DNA from: Corallium rubrum
Taxonomy: Eukaryota > Cnidaria > Anthozoa > Scleralcyonacea > Coralliidae
DNA length: 64,000 bases
Direction of reading: 5' to 3'
Assembly: GCA_964035015.1 (NCBI GenBank)
Contig: CAXIUP010000285.1
Span: 1 to 64,000, forward strand
How positions within the stretch are numbered: the stretch's first letter is position 1; every line of letters starts with the position of its first letter. Positions 1-10,947 of the stretch are shown here, piece after piece. Both the position numbers and the translations under genes were made by a program. The notes under the pieces were generated by a model, which saw nothing but the letters and a program-made list of their open reading frames with translations, searched no databases and was not told where the DNA came from.

Positions 1-289
1 TACGACCCGTTACGACTCGTACGGATCGACAACATTTTCGTGGCCTACCTTAGCCACACTGAATATATAATGACCCTTATTACGAGTCGTAACGACCCGT
101 CAAAGTAGCATACGACCCGTAACGACTTGTACGGATCGACAACAATTTCGTGGCCTACCTTAGCCACACTGAATATATAATGACCCTTTTTACGGGTCGT
201 AACGACCCGTAAAAGTAGCATACGACCCGTAACGACTTGTACGGATCGACAACATTTTCGTGGCCTACCTTAGCCACACTGAATATATA
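1..289. repeat. 110-bp tandem repeat, about 2.6 copies
   Basis: The unit restarts at 1, 111 and 221, giving a period of 110 bp with a few substitutions. Each unit joins ACGACCCGT-type motifs to a unique core that ends in a TA-rich stretch. The junction of units 2 and 3 holds a palindrome at 188-214 with 13-bp arms and a 1-nt centre. A degraded further copy lies at about 409-510. No coding potential is seen. Confidence 0.9.
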
Positions 290-299
290 TTCTAAGAGA

Positions 300-385
300 C
301 ATCCCCCCAACCCCCAACCCCCCAAACCCCTCCCCCATGCACCCCCTCACCCCTCCTCACCCCCCCCCCCCCCACACACACACAC
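300..385. repeat. C-rich low-complexity tract
   Basis: An almost pure run of C with some A, including a C homopolymer around 360-372 and a short CA run. It separates the 110-bp array from its degraded copy. Copy number here is likely to be unreliable in an assembly. Confidence 0.85.
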
Positions 386-909
386 TTTCTTCCACTCCCT
401 CCATATATACGGGTAGTACGAGCCGTAAAAACAACATATACGACCCGTAACGACTTGTACGGCTATAACACAACATTTCACGAAACTAACGACCCGTATG
501 CTTTCCACAGTATTGGACAACCATCCCTTTGTTTGTCCATTGTCGTCGATATGACACGGGTCGGGAAAATATATGTCCTAGCTGCTAAACTACTAAAGCA
601 ATAAATAAACGCCAACACACTTTTTTAGAAGTATCTTTGAGAAGTGTAAATATGACAATTTGACAGATTTTTAGTAAAACCAGCGATCAACAACAACCGC
701 GTAGGGAATGTTGGTTAATATCCGTAAGTATGCATAGAAAATCGTTTATTTTTTTTTTATTTGATAATGCGATGATGATCTTCATTTATCTAGCTACATT
801 TGGTGCAAATTTGAGACAAGTTGCGAAAATATTCAGCGCGTAATAGCAAATCCCCTTGAATCACATCCTAGGGTATCCTGTAACCTTAAGTCCATGTGCT
901 AACTCTTGG

Positions 910-1460
910 TCGATAGAATTATTATCACAAACAGAGTGGGCGCCATGTACCAAGGCTGGTTCTGAAAAACAACCGTTTTTCTGATGACAAAATCCTGCTT
1001 AAACGACACAAATTAACAAAAGCCGAAACTAAAGAATTCGCCAACTCAGTCTGCATTCCATACATCGGTCCTGCTTCCCACAAAATTGAACGAATACTAT
1101 ACAGATCAAACATTAAAGTCTACCACAGCTCACTACAAAAAATCTACCAACTACTTTTTAACACAAGGACAAAACTAACAACAACATGAAACCGGCTGGT
1201 ATATACCGTATCCCACGTGAATGCGGTATGGTATACATCGACGAAACCGCGGACGCAACCTGAACACCTGACAAAAAGAACATAAAGACTGCTGTAAGTA
1301 CGTTAAACTGGACAAATCAGGTTTTGCCATACACGCGTGGGTACAGGACCACAGAATAAAATGGGAAGAGTCCGAACATTTCTCGCACCTGTAATCAACT
1401 ATTTCGCCCGACAGATACGAGCATCGATTGAAATCCACAAACACCGGACTATGCCGGCCA
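910..1460 (+). pseudogene. Penelope-like element fragment (end of RT plus GIY-YIG remnant)
   Basis: Conceptual translation of the plus strand gives the typical end of a Penelope-like reverse transcriptase, a short linker, and then a degenerate GIY-YIG endonuclease. The landmarks are AGIYRIPRECG, VYIDETAR and, further on, HAWVQDHRIKWEESE. Penelope-like elements join RT to this endonuclease. Stops and frame changes interrupt the frame and the start is missing, so this is a dead fragment. The GIY and YID pieces are visible, but YIG has become YID. The open frames on the minus strand here are shadows. Confidence 0.72.
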
Positions 1461-2270
1461 AGGAAGGAAAATCTTTGAATGACACATGGTCAACTCTGTT
1501 TCAAGTACTCTAATCTCTAGTTCAAGTTGCACATTTAAATTTTCTAATTTCAATTACACACAAAACTTACGCGCAAAAACACCGTTTAATTACACTTCTC
1601 TGAAGACGGTCGAGTATACGAGCAAAGCTCAGAATTTAGACAAAACAAGATGAAACCCACAAATTGTTTACATTTAATGCGTATTTAATTCAGAATATAA
1701 CTTGTTTTTATGTTCGAAAAATCAGATAAAAATCTCACAGCTTGTCAACAGGTTGTTGTCGCAAAGGGGCAGAAGCACAGCTGTTCACACGTAACAATGC
1801 TGTTCATCCGACAAGCTTGTTAAGGACAACTTGTACCAACTTTGATTTAATTGAATTTAATTGAGTACATGTCAATTATCTACTTAACCAGATGAACTTA
1901 AATGTATTTGAGAGGCCAAAAATAGAATTCAAAGATTTCTTTAATATTGGCCGCCCGACTACTAACTAATTCAATAATGAAAGAAAAAACACACTGTTTA
2001 CATTAATCAATTAGAATGATATTATCCAACTACAATCCTGGACAAAATTGTTACGACAGTTTGCCGTTTTTGACGATTTTTGCATAGTGTCCCAAGGACT
2101 GTTGTCCAAGTTTGTGTGAAAATGACGAATTCAACAAAATCGAACAAGAAACAATTTGGGCGCGGCAGTTCTACGCAGTTTGTCCGTAAATGACACAAAT
2201 ACGCTCGAACATGCATGAACAACAGATTGCTTGTCGAGTATATAGGTTTGGCCCATATGCAAATTAAGTA
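1461..2270. other. non-coding, nothing recognised
   Basis: AT-rich sequence without a convincing gene, RNA or repeat boundary. Both strands carry only short frames with stops. Confidence 0.6.
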
Positions 2271-2271
2271 C

Positions 2272-2535
2272 GAGCTCTCGTGCTGGTGGTACCGGTGCGG
2301 GTGGGAACTCTGCAGATTCTGCTCCAGTGATCCCTTCCCTATTGAGGGGATAAGGGGTAAATAAGAGCTCTCGTGCGTGTGGTACCGGTGCGAGTGGGAA
2401 CTCTGCAGAGACTCTGCTCCAGTCATCCCTTCCCCATTGAGGGGATACCGGTGCGGGTGGGAACTCTGCGGAGACTCTGCTCCAGTGATTCTTTTTTCCC
2501 ATTGAGGGGATAAGGGGGAGCAGAGACTGGGGCTC
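2272..2535. repeat. minisatellite, about 3 units of 75-110 bp
   Basis: Three imperfect copies of a unit that reads GGTACCGGTGCGGGTGGGAA, then CTCTGCAGA, a CTCCAGTGAT block and TTGAGGGGATAAGGG. Unit lengths differ because of internal deletions. The repeat-coded frames on the minus strand simply follow the unit and are not likely to be a protein. Confidence 0.8.
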
Positions 2536-3149
2536 TTTTATTAAACAGTATATATTTTGCAATGTTACAAAGGTGAAAAGATGTGTTTTATTGAAAATTT
2601 ATGAATTCGTTATTTGCTCTATAGCAGTGCATAAACATGCTGTCGTCGTCCAGATGATGGTTAATGAGGGGCGATTATCTCTTGAATAATAACGAGGGAC
2701 GTTTAGGTCTAATGGTCTCATATGGATCGTTTTCACTCACGTGATCGGTGGTCCCGTTAGGGCGGCGAAATAATACGAAATATTTGAATCAAAATAGAGT
2801 TAAATTCCCATAGGATAAAGATTGTGCACCAATATGGCCGCCATTTCATTTTCTCGGTGCATCAATATGGCTGCCGTGACGTAAGATGAAAACCAAGAAT
2901 AACATATATAATGACGAATACTTTTAATCATTATTAAATTATGAGGGATATTCGAGATTAAGAATCCTTTTTGAAACAAAGTATCTTGAAGTGAGCACAA
3001 TACAATCCGGTTTCAAGTGTAACGAACTTGCTCTCCAGAAGGATAACACACACCCTAGAGAAAAACTCTTTATGTAGAGAAGAGAACCAACAACAATTCT
3101 ACTCACACGAGTCTTTTAAGTTGGGAATCGGCGCGGCAACATTGTCATA

Positions 3150-3195
3150 TTTTCAGGCCGTCACCCATCCAAGTACTAACCCCTTTTAAACAGTC
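3150..3195 (-). mobile_element. 5S-derived SINE fragment
   Basis: The stretch GTCACCCATCCAAGTACTAA is the reverse complement of the conserved 3' half of 5S rRNA (internal promoter region). It matches the SINE at about 40022 but is short and truncated. It is a SINE3-like remnant and not a functional 5S gene. Confidence 0.6.
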
Positions 3196-3199
3196 TTAA

Positions 3200-3782
3200 C
3201 TTTGAGCAGTGAAATAAAAGTAGTGTGCTGCGTAGACAATGTTGAAATACAAATCGAAATAAAATAAGGCTCGAGTACTGCCGAAATTATTGAACATAGT
3301 TTTTAACGTTTTGAGCGAAGACCCTTCGTCAGAGAGAAAGAACCTTCGTCAGAGAGAAAGGCCCTTCGTCGGAGAGAAAGGACCTTCGTCAGAGAGAAAG
3401 GACCTTCGTCAGAGAGAAAGGGCCTTGGTCAGAGAGAAAGGCCCTTCGTCGGAGAGAAAGGACCTTCGTCAGAGAGAAAGGACCTTCGTCAGAGAGAAAG
3501 GGCCTTCGTCAGAGAGAAAGGACCTTCGTCAGAGAGAAAGGGCCTTCGTCAGAGAGAAAAGACCTTCGTCAGAGAGAAAGGACCTTCGTCAGAGAGAAAG
3601 GACCTTCGTCAGAGAGAAAGGGCCTTCGTCAGAGAGAAAGGACCTTCGTCAGAGAGAAAGGACCTTCATCAGAGAGAAAGGACCTTCGTCAGAGAGAAAG
3701 GACCTTCGTCAGAGAGAAAGGACCTTCGCTCGAAACGTTAACAATCTACGTTCAATAATTTCGGCAGCACTCCAATCTTATT
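3200..3782. mobile_element. foldback element, left part, with 20-bp minisatellite core
   Basis: The left arm (about 3236-3320) and right arm (about 3727-3782) are inverted copies of each other over about 50 bp; the arms carry CTGCCGAAATTATTGAAC. Between them a 20-bp unit, GACCTTCGTCAGAGAGAAAG, repeats about 20 times. A relative without the minisatellite lies at 26627-26830. The 173-codon frame through this region is only the repeat read in one frame. The right end of the element is displaced to 12746 by the gypsy insertion. Confidence 0.8.
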
Positions 3783-3786
3783 ATAT

Positions 3787-3885
3787 TGTTACGGTTCTCC
3801 CCTGGCTTTAGGGAAACTTCAATTCTTTATATAAAATACGGCCGACCGTCAACGACTCACAACAACAACAATAACAACAACCTTT
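3787..3885 (-). repeat. gypsy-1 3' LTR, truncated
   Basis: It aligns with 12527-12620 of the 5' LTR through TGTTACGGTTCTCCCCTGG, TTTATATAAAATACGGCCGA and the CAA-repeat, then diverges. The rest of the LTR (about 120 bp) and the polypurine tract are missing, probably by slippage or recombination in the CAA repeat. Confidence 0.75.
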
Positions 3886-5257
3886 ATTGTAAGTAACAAA
3901 GTGTTATTCCTTTTGAAAGTGTAGTCGATTTGGAGGATGGCGCCGTCTCGAGCTCCTGCGAGGTAGTTGTAGATCGCTCTCGTCGGGTTGCTCTGGGTCT
4001 AGTGGGGGGCTGCAAGGCTTCGACACTTGGTTGTGATAATTCATCAGTGCCCTGCTGTAATTGATTTTCAGTTTGTTGAGAACCTTTTAACCATGTCTGA
4101 GGATGGGGACCATGGTACTTTCGCAAACGATTTCGGTGTACAATATTTGGCTTACAGCGAGGTCCAGCCTGTATCTTGTAAACGAGATCGTTAATTCGTT
4201 TAACTACGGTATAGGGACCCTTACAGTACCGTTGAAATTTCGGTGACAATCCCTTTTTCCTTTGAGGAATATAGAGCCAGACATTGTCGTGTTTTTCGAA
4301 CCGGTTTTCTGAGGAATCTATCATTGGTTTTTCATCCGTTCACCTGATATGCGAAGTCGATTCCGGACGAACGAATGAGCTCGTTCTAAATTTTCGCTCA
4401 GCTCTTTTCCATAATGGGAATTTATTCCGTTTACATCTCCAGGTGGCTTCCCATACATCAGGTCAATTGGAAGTCGTAATTCATGTCCCATCATCATTCT
4501 GGCTGGGGTTTGACCAGTTGACTCGTGCACTGCTGTTCTATATGCCATTAGCACAGTGGGCACATGTTCATCCCAGTCAGTGTGGTTTTCGTTAACGAAC
4601 ATGGCCAGTTGACCAGCTAGCGTTCGGTTGTGCCGCTCTACCATTCCATCAGATTGAGGGTTGGGGTTGTCCTTGTCTTACGGATCTCTAGGATTCTGCA
4701 CATTTCCTTAATTACTTGCGACTCGAAATTACGCCCTTGGTCAGAATGCAATTCCAACGGTGTGCCAAACCTTCAGATAAACTCTTGTACAAGGACGGCT
4801 GCGACAGTTTTTGCTTCTTGATTCGCCAAAGGGTATGCTTCGGGCCACTTTGAAAAATAGTCCATCGTGACCAACAGGTATTTGTTTCCTTGATTAGAAA
4901 TGGGAAAAGGCCCCATTACATCAACAGCAATGCGTTCCATTGGGGCTCCTACTGCATATAGTTTTAGAGGGGGTTTCGGTGTGGTTCCTTCTTTGAAGAG
5001 CACATGTCGCACTCCTTGCACCACTGCTTTACGTCTATTTGACATTGCGGCCAGTAAAATTTCTGGCGGAGTCGCTGTAATGTCTTATTTACTCCAAAAT
5101 GTCCTGCTGTCTGACTTTCGTGAAGTTGTTGTAATACTTCAGGTTGCATCTTCTTCGAGACAATTAATTGAAAGCAAGATTCCTTAGTCATGGTACCTTC
5201 CCATAACCGGTATACACAGCCTTCGTGGATTCGCAAACTATCCCACTGAGCCCACAG
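3884..5257 (-). pseudogene. gypsy-1 integrase (broken)
   Basis: Read on the minus strand, the N-terminal HHCC zinc-binding region (about 5150-5000, ending CKECDMCSSKK) comes first. Next is the catalytic core, with AVDVMGPFP supplying the first acidic residue and [11 protein letters not shown] the end of the core. A C-terminal basic region follows. The core is broken by frame changes around 4640-4780. The codon run WAQWDSL at 5257 marks where the LINE interrupts the link to RNase H. Integrase inserts LTR-element cDNA into chromosomes; this copy cannot make the full protein. Confidence 0.85.
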
Positions 5258-5468
5258 TATGTATGTATGTATGTATGTAAAACTTTATTTAAACACGCTA
5301 GCCTCGGACAACATACGCTGATTTCCACGAGGGGCGTCACACAATAACTATTTACAAAATAATCAATATTAATATATATAAAAGGAGGTTTAAAAATTTT
5401 AGTATTTACAAAAGAGAAAGACAAGTTAAAAATTGAGATTATTAGTGCAATCTAGCAGTACCTACAGC

Positions 5469-6318
5469 TCAACTCAAAGTCTGACGTATCGCTCTTTTGA
5501 AAGAACAGAGTGTTTCAGATTGTTTGGAATCTTGGGAAAGATGATTCCACAGCATGGCACCGCTATATCCAAAGCCTTTTTTCAAAAATTCTGTTTTAGG
5601 CTTTGGCAAAGATAAATCTGTTTCACTATTTCGAAGATTGTAATTGTTCTGAGATATGTTTCTTTTGCAGAACAATTCATTTAGATTAGGGGCAGTGTGT
5701 TTATTGAGTATTTTGTACATAAATATCGATTTGTTCTGGGATCGTCTTACATCAAGTGTTTGCCAACCGAGAGTGTCCAAGACATCAACAGATCTTACAT
5801 CGTAGCTGGTTCCGGTAATCACTCTTGCCGCACGAGACTGAAATTTTTGCAATTTTTCTTGAAGTGTTTTGCCACAATTATCCCATAGAGGAGAGCAATA
5901 ATCGAAATAAGGCTGTACTAATGACTTGTAAATGGTTTGTAGAGTTGCAGGTGGGACATAGGGTTTTACGCGTCTCATTGCCCCAATTCCTGCACTCACC
6001 TTACTACATATTGTATCAACGTGTTTTTCCCAGTTAAGTTTTTCATCAATGTCTACCCCTAAGCATGTATATGTACTAGTTCTGGAAACTGGGACATTAT
6101 TTAACAGTATAGGCTTGTCTCCAACTTTGTTATTCAGATTATATGATGACCCAATAAACATAACTTTTGATTTGGTGGGATGATGTTGAAGCTTATTTTT
6201 TGAAAGCCATTTCTGCACGTTATTCAAATCATAATTCAAATTGTCAATTAACGTGTCGAAGTCGTCAGAAGCAGACGAAATTTGAGTGTCGTCTGCATAG
6301 AGACATGGAGTTGTTTTT
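5469..6318 (-). pseudogene. LINE-1 ORF2, second part: YADD to C-terminus
   Basis: This carries LYADDTQISS (catalytic aspartates of motif C, about 6280-6310), the thumb region and a C-terminal region ending in LWNHLSQDS. It continues the RT of the preceding entry after a one-base frame change in a run of seven A. The long open 256-codon frame begins downstream of YADD. A single frame error separates two otherwise healthy halves, so the copy is fairly young or the break is a sequencing error. Confidence 0.82.
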
Positions 6319-8401
6319 TTAAATAATCGGGCATGTCATTTACATACAATAAGAACATCAAAGGCCCTAGAATTGAGCCCTGTGGGATCCCACATCTCAT
6401 TTTCTTTGGTAATGAGGTGTGGCCATTGACAAAACATACTTGTTGCCTATTCATTAGGTAGGACTCAAACCATTTTAATTCAACACCATGGATTCCAAAT
6501 TGATCCTTAAGCTTTTTTAACAGAATCTCATGGTTAATGGAATCAAATGCTTTACGAATATCCAGAAAAACAACCCCATTTAACTTGCCATTATCCATAT
6601 TAGCTAACCATTGGTCGCACATTTGAATAAGTGCGGCCAAGGTTCCATGTTTTGGTCGAAATCCTGATTGGAATTTTGACAATAGGGAGTTTTCGTTTAG
6701 ATATCCATATATTTGGCCAAAAACTTCCCTCTCAAATACTTTACTTATTATCGGCAGTATTGAGATTGGTCGATAATTTTCACATTTTCTTCGGTCTTCT
6801 GATTTATAAATAGGAGATAGTCGGGCTAGTTTCCACTCATCTACATATATACCCATATTAAGAGACAAACTGAATATGGCTGTCAACGATGGCGCAATTA
6901 TATGTGAAATCACTTTTAGAACTTTAGCAGGTATATTATCCAATCCTGTTGCCTTTGATGCTTTTAAATTTTGTAAACGCAAAGCTACACTACTTACATT
7001 GATATCAGAAAAATTAAAACATATGTCAGGACAATGGTCAACTCTCTCGTCATTTACTGGGTCATCACACGAATTACTATATAAATTAACTGATTCAGCT
7101 GCTAATTTCATTCCAATATTAGTAAAATAATCGTTGAAAGATTCGGCAATAGCTTCATCATCTGAAATAGTTGTGTTATTGATTAGAAGCTCTTTAACAT
7201 TGGTTGATTTGCGTTTTCGGCCTAATATAGTATTTATCAAGGACCAACTTTTTTTAACATCTTTGGAATGCGTACAATCCTCAATTTTCTCGCAAAAATA
7301 TTTAGACTTTGTTTTACGCATCTCTATATTCACTTTATTACGCTCAGTTTTATATAATTCCCATTGGGTTTGCGAATTGTGTTTTACCGCCTGTTTTTTA
7401 TGAAAATCCCTTTTTCTCATACGCTGCTTGATTTGAGGAGTAACCCAGGGAATAGCATTCTCTTTTAATCTCTTTCGTCGAAGAGGAGCATGCCTGTCAA
7501 GAGCCTCAAGAAAAAGTGATTTCCACACTTGCCAGCATATATTCGGATTATCAAATTGATATACTATATCCCAAGGGAGTTGTGATACATCTTGAATAAA
7601 ATCGTTTTCAACAAAATTTTTAAAATCTCTGACTTCTCTAACCTTGGTCTGTCCGGATTTTGGCAGCGAAAATTTTCTTACCGCGAAAACCAGACTATGA
7701 TCAGATATCCCAAGGTGAATAACACCAGACTGGGAAATTTCTTCCGGTTTATTAGTTAAAATTAAGTCGATTAAAGCAGCTGATGTTGGTGTCACTCTCG
7801 TTGGCTCGTTAATAAGTTGTTCAATCTGGTAGAGCGAACATAGAAATTGTAGTTTTCGCGTCTGGAGGTCAGATGGTATTTTACTTACATTACAATTTAA
7901 GTCCCCTAGGACAATCAACTCTTTGTTTTCAGAGTCACATTTGCCTAAAAATAACGCCCACTCATCAAACAAGTTTATGTCTGAATTTGGTGGTCTATAC
8001 CATGCACTGATTAGAAAAGATTTGTTGTATGGCCTATTTATTTCAATACATGCCATCTCGAGACTATCCGGAGTTAGGTCTTTCCTTACCGAGAATGGTA
8101 TGTTATCACGGACATACAAAACCACACCACCCCCAAATCTACTACGGTCTTTCCGAATCACATTATATCCTAATATATGTATGTCATTATCAGTAATGCT
8201 ATTATCTATTTTTGATTCATTAATCGCTAGAATATCAAAAGTGTATTTTGCAAGAAGTATTCGAATTTCGTCTACATGTTTTAGCAGACTATTAACATTT
8301 AAACTAGCTATTTTTAAGCCCTTAGATTTAGCTATGCCACGCAATGAATAGCTATAAATACCTGACTCAGCTGAATCGCACCTTAATGAAGTATTTTTCA
8401 A
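6248..8401 (-). CDS. LINE-1 ORF2, first part: AP endonuclease and RT to the catalytic motif
   Basis: A 717-codon frame. Residues about 25-245 form an endonuclease of the exonuclease/endonuclease/phosphatase fold, with SLNVNSL, ESKID, GDLNCN and GISDHSLVF motifs. Residues about 470-690 are the RT, with GFRPKHG, FLDIRKAFD and GIPQGSILGP. The frame is lost at an A-run near 6325, just before the YADD motif. The endonuclease nicks target DNA and the RT copies the RNA at the nick. The part after the A-run lies in another frame. Confidence 0.85.
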   Translation of the reverse strand: MKNTSLRCDSAESGIYSYSLRGIAKSKGLKIASLNVNSLLKHVDEIRILLAKYTFDILAINESKIDNSITDNDIHILGYNVIRKDRSRFGGGVVLYVRDNIPFSVRKDLTPDSLEMACIEINRPYNKSFLISAWYRPPNSDINLFDEWALFLGKCDSENKELIVLGDLNCNVSKIPSDLQTRKLQFLCSLYQIEQLINEPTRVTPTSAALIDLILTNKPEEISQSGVIHLGISDHSLVFAVRKFSLPKSGQTKVREVRDFKNFVENDFIQDVSQLPWDIVYQFDNPNICWQVWKSLFLEALDRHAPLRRKRLKENAIPWVTPQIKQRMRKRDFHKKQAVKHNSQTQWELYKTERNKVNIEMRKTKSKYFCEKIEDCTHSKDVKKSWSLINTILGRKRKSTNVKELLINNTTISDDEAIAESFNDYFTNIGMKLAAESVNLYSNSCDDPVNDERVDHCPDICFNFSDINVSSVALRLQNLKASKATGLDNIPAKVLKVISHIIAPSLTAIFSLSLNMGIYVDEWKLARLSPIYKSEDRRKCENYRPISILPIISKVFEREVFGQIYGYLNENSLLSKFQSGFRPKHGTLAALIQMCDQWLANMDNGKLNGVVFLDIRKAFDSINHEILLKKLKDQFGIHGVELKWFESYLMNRQQVCFVNGHTSLPKKMRCGIPQGSILGPLMFLLYVNDMPDYLKKQLHVSMQTTLKFRLLLTTSTR

Positions 8402-9062
8402 GAAGTCCTGGCAAGAATCGTTTGGTTGTTCTGCTATACTGTGCTACGACGGACCAATCAGGACGACCAGCCCCTTTCTCCAGCCAACTCAATATTGGGC
8501 CAATTTGATCATCTTCCGTCTGCAACTTCCTGACATCAACGATACGAGAAACTTCCTCTTCTTGGATTTCCGATTCACTCGTCAACGTCGTAGAACGCGA
8601 GATCTGCCCAACCGCATTTGTAACTTCTTTGCTTTCTACAGTGGGTATTTCTGAAACACTTGCGCTCTCTATCTTCTGGCAGTACTGACAATCGGAAGGA
8701 AGACAAGGCCGCCGTGACAGCGCATCTGCGTTCGTGTGGTTCCTTCCAGGGCGATGAATTACAATAAAATCATATTGCTGTAACTTCTGCAACCAACGTG
8801 CTAACTGCCCTTGAACGTTCTTAAGGTTCATCAACCACTGAAGTGCTGAATGGTCGGTTCTTACAACAAATGTCCGTCCGTTGAGGAAATAATGAAAGTG
8901 TTCAACTGCTGCAATCAGAGCAAGGAGTTCTTTTCGTGTCGCGCAATAATTTTTTTCTGCCCTATTCAGGGATCTACTGTAGTATCCTATGACGCGCTCT
9001 TCGCCACCTTGGACTTGTGACAACACTGCGCCCAACCCGTAATTAGATGCATCAGTATCCAA
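8367..9062 (-). pseudogene. gypsy-1 RNase H and connection region
   Basis: It opens with MDTDASNYGLGAVLSQ, holds ALIAAVEHFHYFLNGR and a TDHSALQWL motif, and then HRPGRNHTNADALSR, all hallmarks of the Ty3/gypsy RNase H. The last codons before 8419 run into the LINE. RNase H degrades the RNA strand of the RNA-DNA hybrid. The frame is separated from RT by a change at about 9065-9110. Confidence 0.85.
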
Positions 9063-9110
9063 GATGAATTCTTCGTCAGGACAAGGGTAAGTCAGTATTG
9101 GCGCTGTGGT

Positions 9111-10061
9111 TCAACGATTCTTTAAGGTTTCCCACGAAATCTGACACTCACTCGTCCATTCAAATGGTGTTCCTTTCTTCAACAGTTCGTTTAGTGGTTG
9201 AGCTACTACAGAAAAGCCCTTGACAAATCGTCGATAGTACGAACATAAACCCAAAAAGCTTCTCACCTCCGCAACACTTTGTGGAACAGGCCAGTTTTCC
9301 ACTGCCTCTACTTTGCTCGGATCGGTCGATATGCCAGTCCTACCAATCTTGTGTCCCAAATAACTGACTTCATCTTGGAAGAGATGGCACTTCTTTGGAT
9401 TGAGCTTCACATTGGCGCTTCTTAATCGAGTGAATACGTCTCGCAGACGATTAAGCTCCTCCTCGAACGACTGCGCGTGGACGATGACATCATCTAAGTA
9501 CACTAAAGAGACAGTCCAGGGAAGTCCCATAAGTACCTGCTCCATAAACCTTTCAAAGGTTGCAGGGGCATTGCTTAGTCCAAATGGCATAACTACAAAC
9601 TGCCACAATCCTTCTCCGGTCGTAAACGCTGCCTTCTCCTTGTCCGACTCGTCCATTTCTACCTGCCAATAACCACTTCTTATTTCTAAGGTGGAGAACC
9701 ACGTAGAACCAAAGAAAGAATGGAGACTGGTGTCTACTCTAGGAAGTGGATATGAATCTTTCTTAGTGACAGCGTTTAGTTTCCTGTAATCTACGCAGAA
9801 TCTTGTACTCCCATCTTTCTTTCGAACCAAGACAACAGGAGAGACCCAAGGACTCTTTGAAGGCTCTATGATCCCTTGCTCCTTCATGTCGTTGATCGCG
9901 TTTAAAGCCTCTTCTCGCTTAGCCAAAGGTGGGATTCTCGTGGGTTGTCGTATAGGAGAGGCTGTCTCTACGTCCATCTTATGTTTAGCCAGTCCTGTTC
10001 TTCCCAGGTCGTGCTTATCCTTTGAGAACACGTCTTGAAATTGTACTAACAGGTTTTTCAA
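9111..10061 (-). pseudogene. gypsy-1 reverse transcriptase
   Basis: A 316-codon frame with RT motifs in order: PWVSPVVLVRKKDG, FCVDYRKLN, FSTLEIRSGYWQVEM, MPFGLSNAPATFE, VYLDDVIVHA and VSYLGHKIG. The motif-A aspartate of the usual LDLxSGY is a glutamate here (LEIRSGY); the gypsy-2 copy keeps LDLKSGY. Motif C is YLDD. This substitution alone would probably weaken or abolish polymerase activity. Confidence 0.87.
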
Positions 10062-10067
10062 TTCTCC

Positions 10068-10947
10068 CTACTGATCTACGTTCAGGTTTCTTCCACTTCT
10101 GTTGAACAGATCAACCAAATGTGCTGGAACGCCCGTATCTGTATTCGGTACAACTGGTGTAGTCTGTTCTTTCTCCATGCTCACGGCGTATGCCACAGGC
10201 TCAAAGTCGGCAACTTCTGTCCCTTTCTTTAGATAGCGAACTTTGTCCGACAAATTCAAAACTCGAACAGGAAGACCTTCAGGTGACGGGAAATCAACCA
10301 ACGTTTTTCCGACCAGTATGCCGTGAGATACGTGTGTGTTTCTCTGCTGCAGTGGACCGACACTTCCCCACAAATCAACTTCATCTCCTCCATTTCTGAG
10401 AGATCCATAAACTACTGACTCGCACCGTGGAGGAATTTCGACCGTTTCTGCAACTACCACTCTGCGACAACTGGGTTGGTTGTTAGATTGCCTATCCAGG
10501 ACCAAAGGAATTTCCTGTTGACCAATCTGGAGAGCTCCACCCGCAATGTCGACAATGACAATCGTGGGCCATCACGAAATCTAGACCAAGTATGCAAGGA
10601 TCTGTGACGTCAGCAAGCCATACCTCTTGATATGTGACCCAGTCTCCCAACCGAAATCTTAAATTTGCACGGCCAACAACAGGGGCACTTTCTCCGGTAA
10701 CCGTCCGTAAAGAAGTATCTATAGGAATAATCTTCCCCTCTACTTTTGCTTCCTTGATGATATCCGATCTCACGATAGTTATATTGGACCCAGTATCAAT
10801 CACCAATTGACAGGTCACACCTTCAATTTCTCCGTCAATTCTCAAACTGTCGCCTAACGCCGATATCGTTCCTGTCTTGAGGACGTACGATGGAGCTTCC
10901 ATTATCTCTGTTGCTGCCGTACACTCCCTGACCCCAGCGTTAAACAC
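10068..10947 (-). pseudogene. gypsy-1 aspartic protease and linker
   Basis: Two overlapping frames (10492-10947 and 10068-10505). The first has LVIDTGSNITIVRSD, the active-site DTGS of retropepsins, and LGLDFVMAHD near the end of the fold. The second frame is the protease-RT linker (SCRRVVVAETVEIPPRCESV), which is also found in gypsy-2. The protease cuts Gag-Pol. The two frames are offset by a small indel. Confidence 0.8.

Larger units (their letters stand above)
5258..8418 (-). mobile_element. LINE-1: non-LTR retrotransposon inserted in gypsy-1
   Basis: A 3.16-kb insertion whose flanks, gypsy-1 codons on both sides, are contiguous when it is taken out. It holds a complete apurinic-endonuclease domain and an RT domain. 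The 3' end (low coordinates) carries an AATAAAG signal and a (CATA)n tail at 5258-5279. No ORF1 is seen and no clear target duplication is visible. The insertion point is between the TTKR and LWAQWD codons of the gypsy pol. Confidence 0.88.

Noticed and set aside
3319-3730. CRISPR-like array
   Set aside because: Units are contiguous 20-mers with no spacers, in an animal genome.
3290-3811. 173-codon frame rich in Arg/Glu/Ser
   Set aside because: It is the 20-bp minisatellite read in one frame; 60 bp equals 20 codons, so no stop can occur within units.
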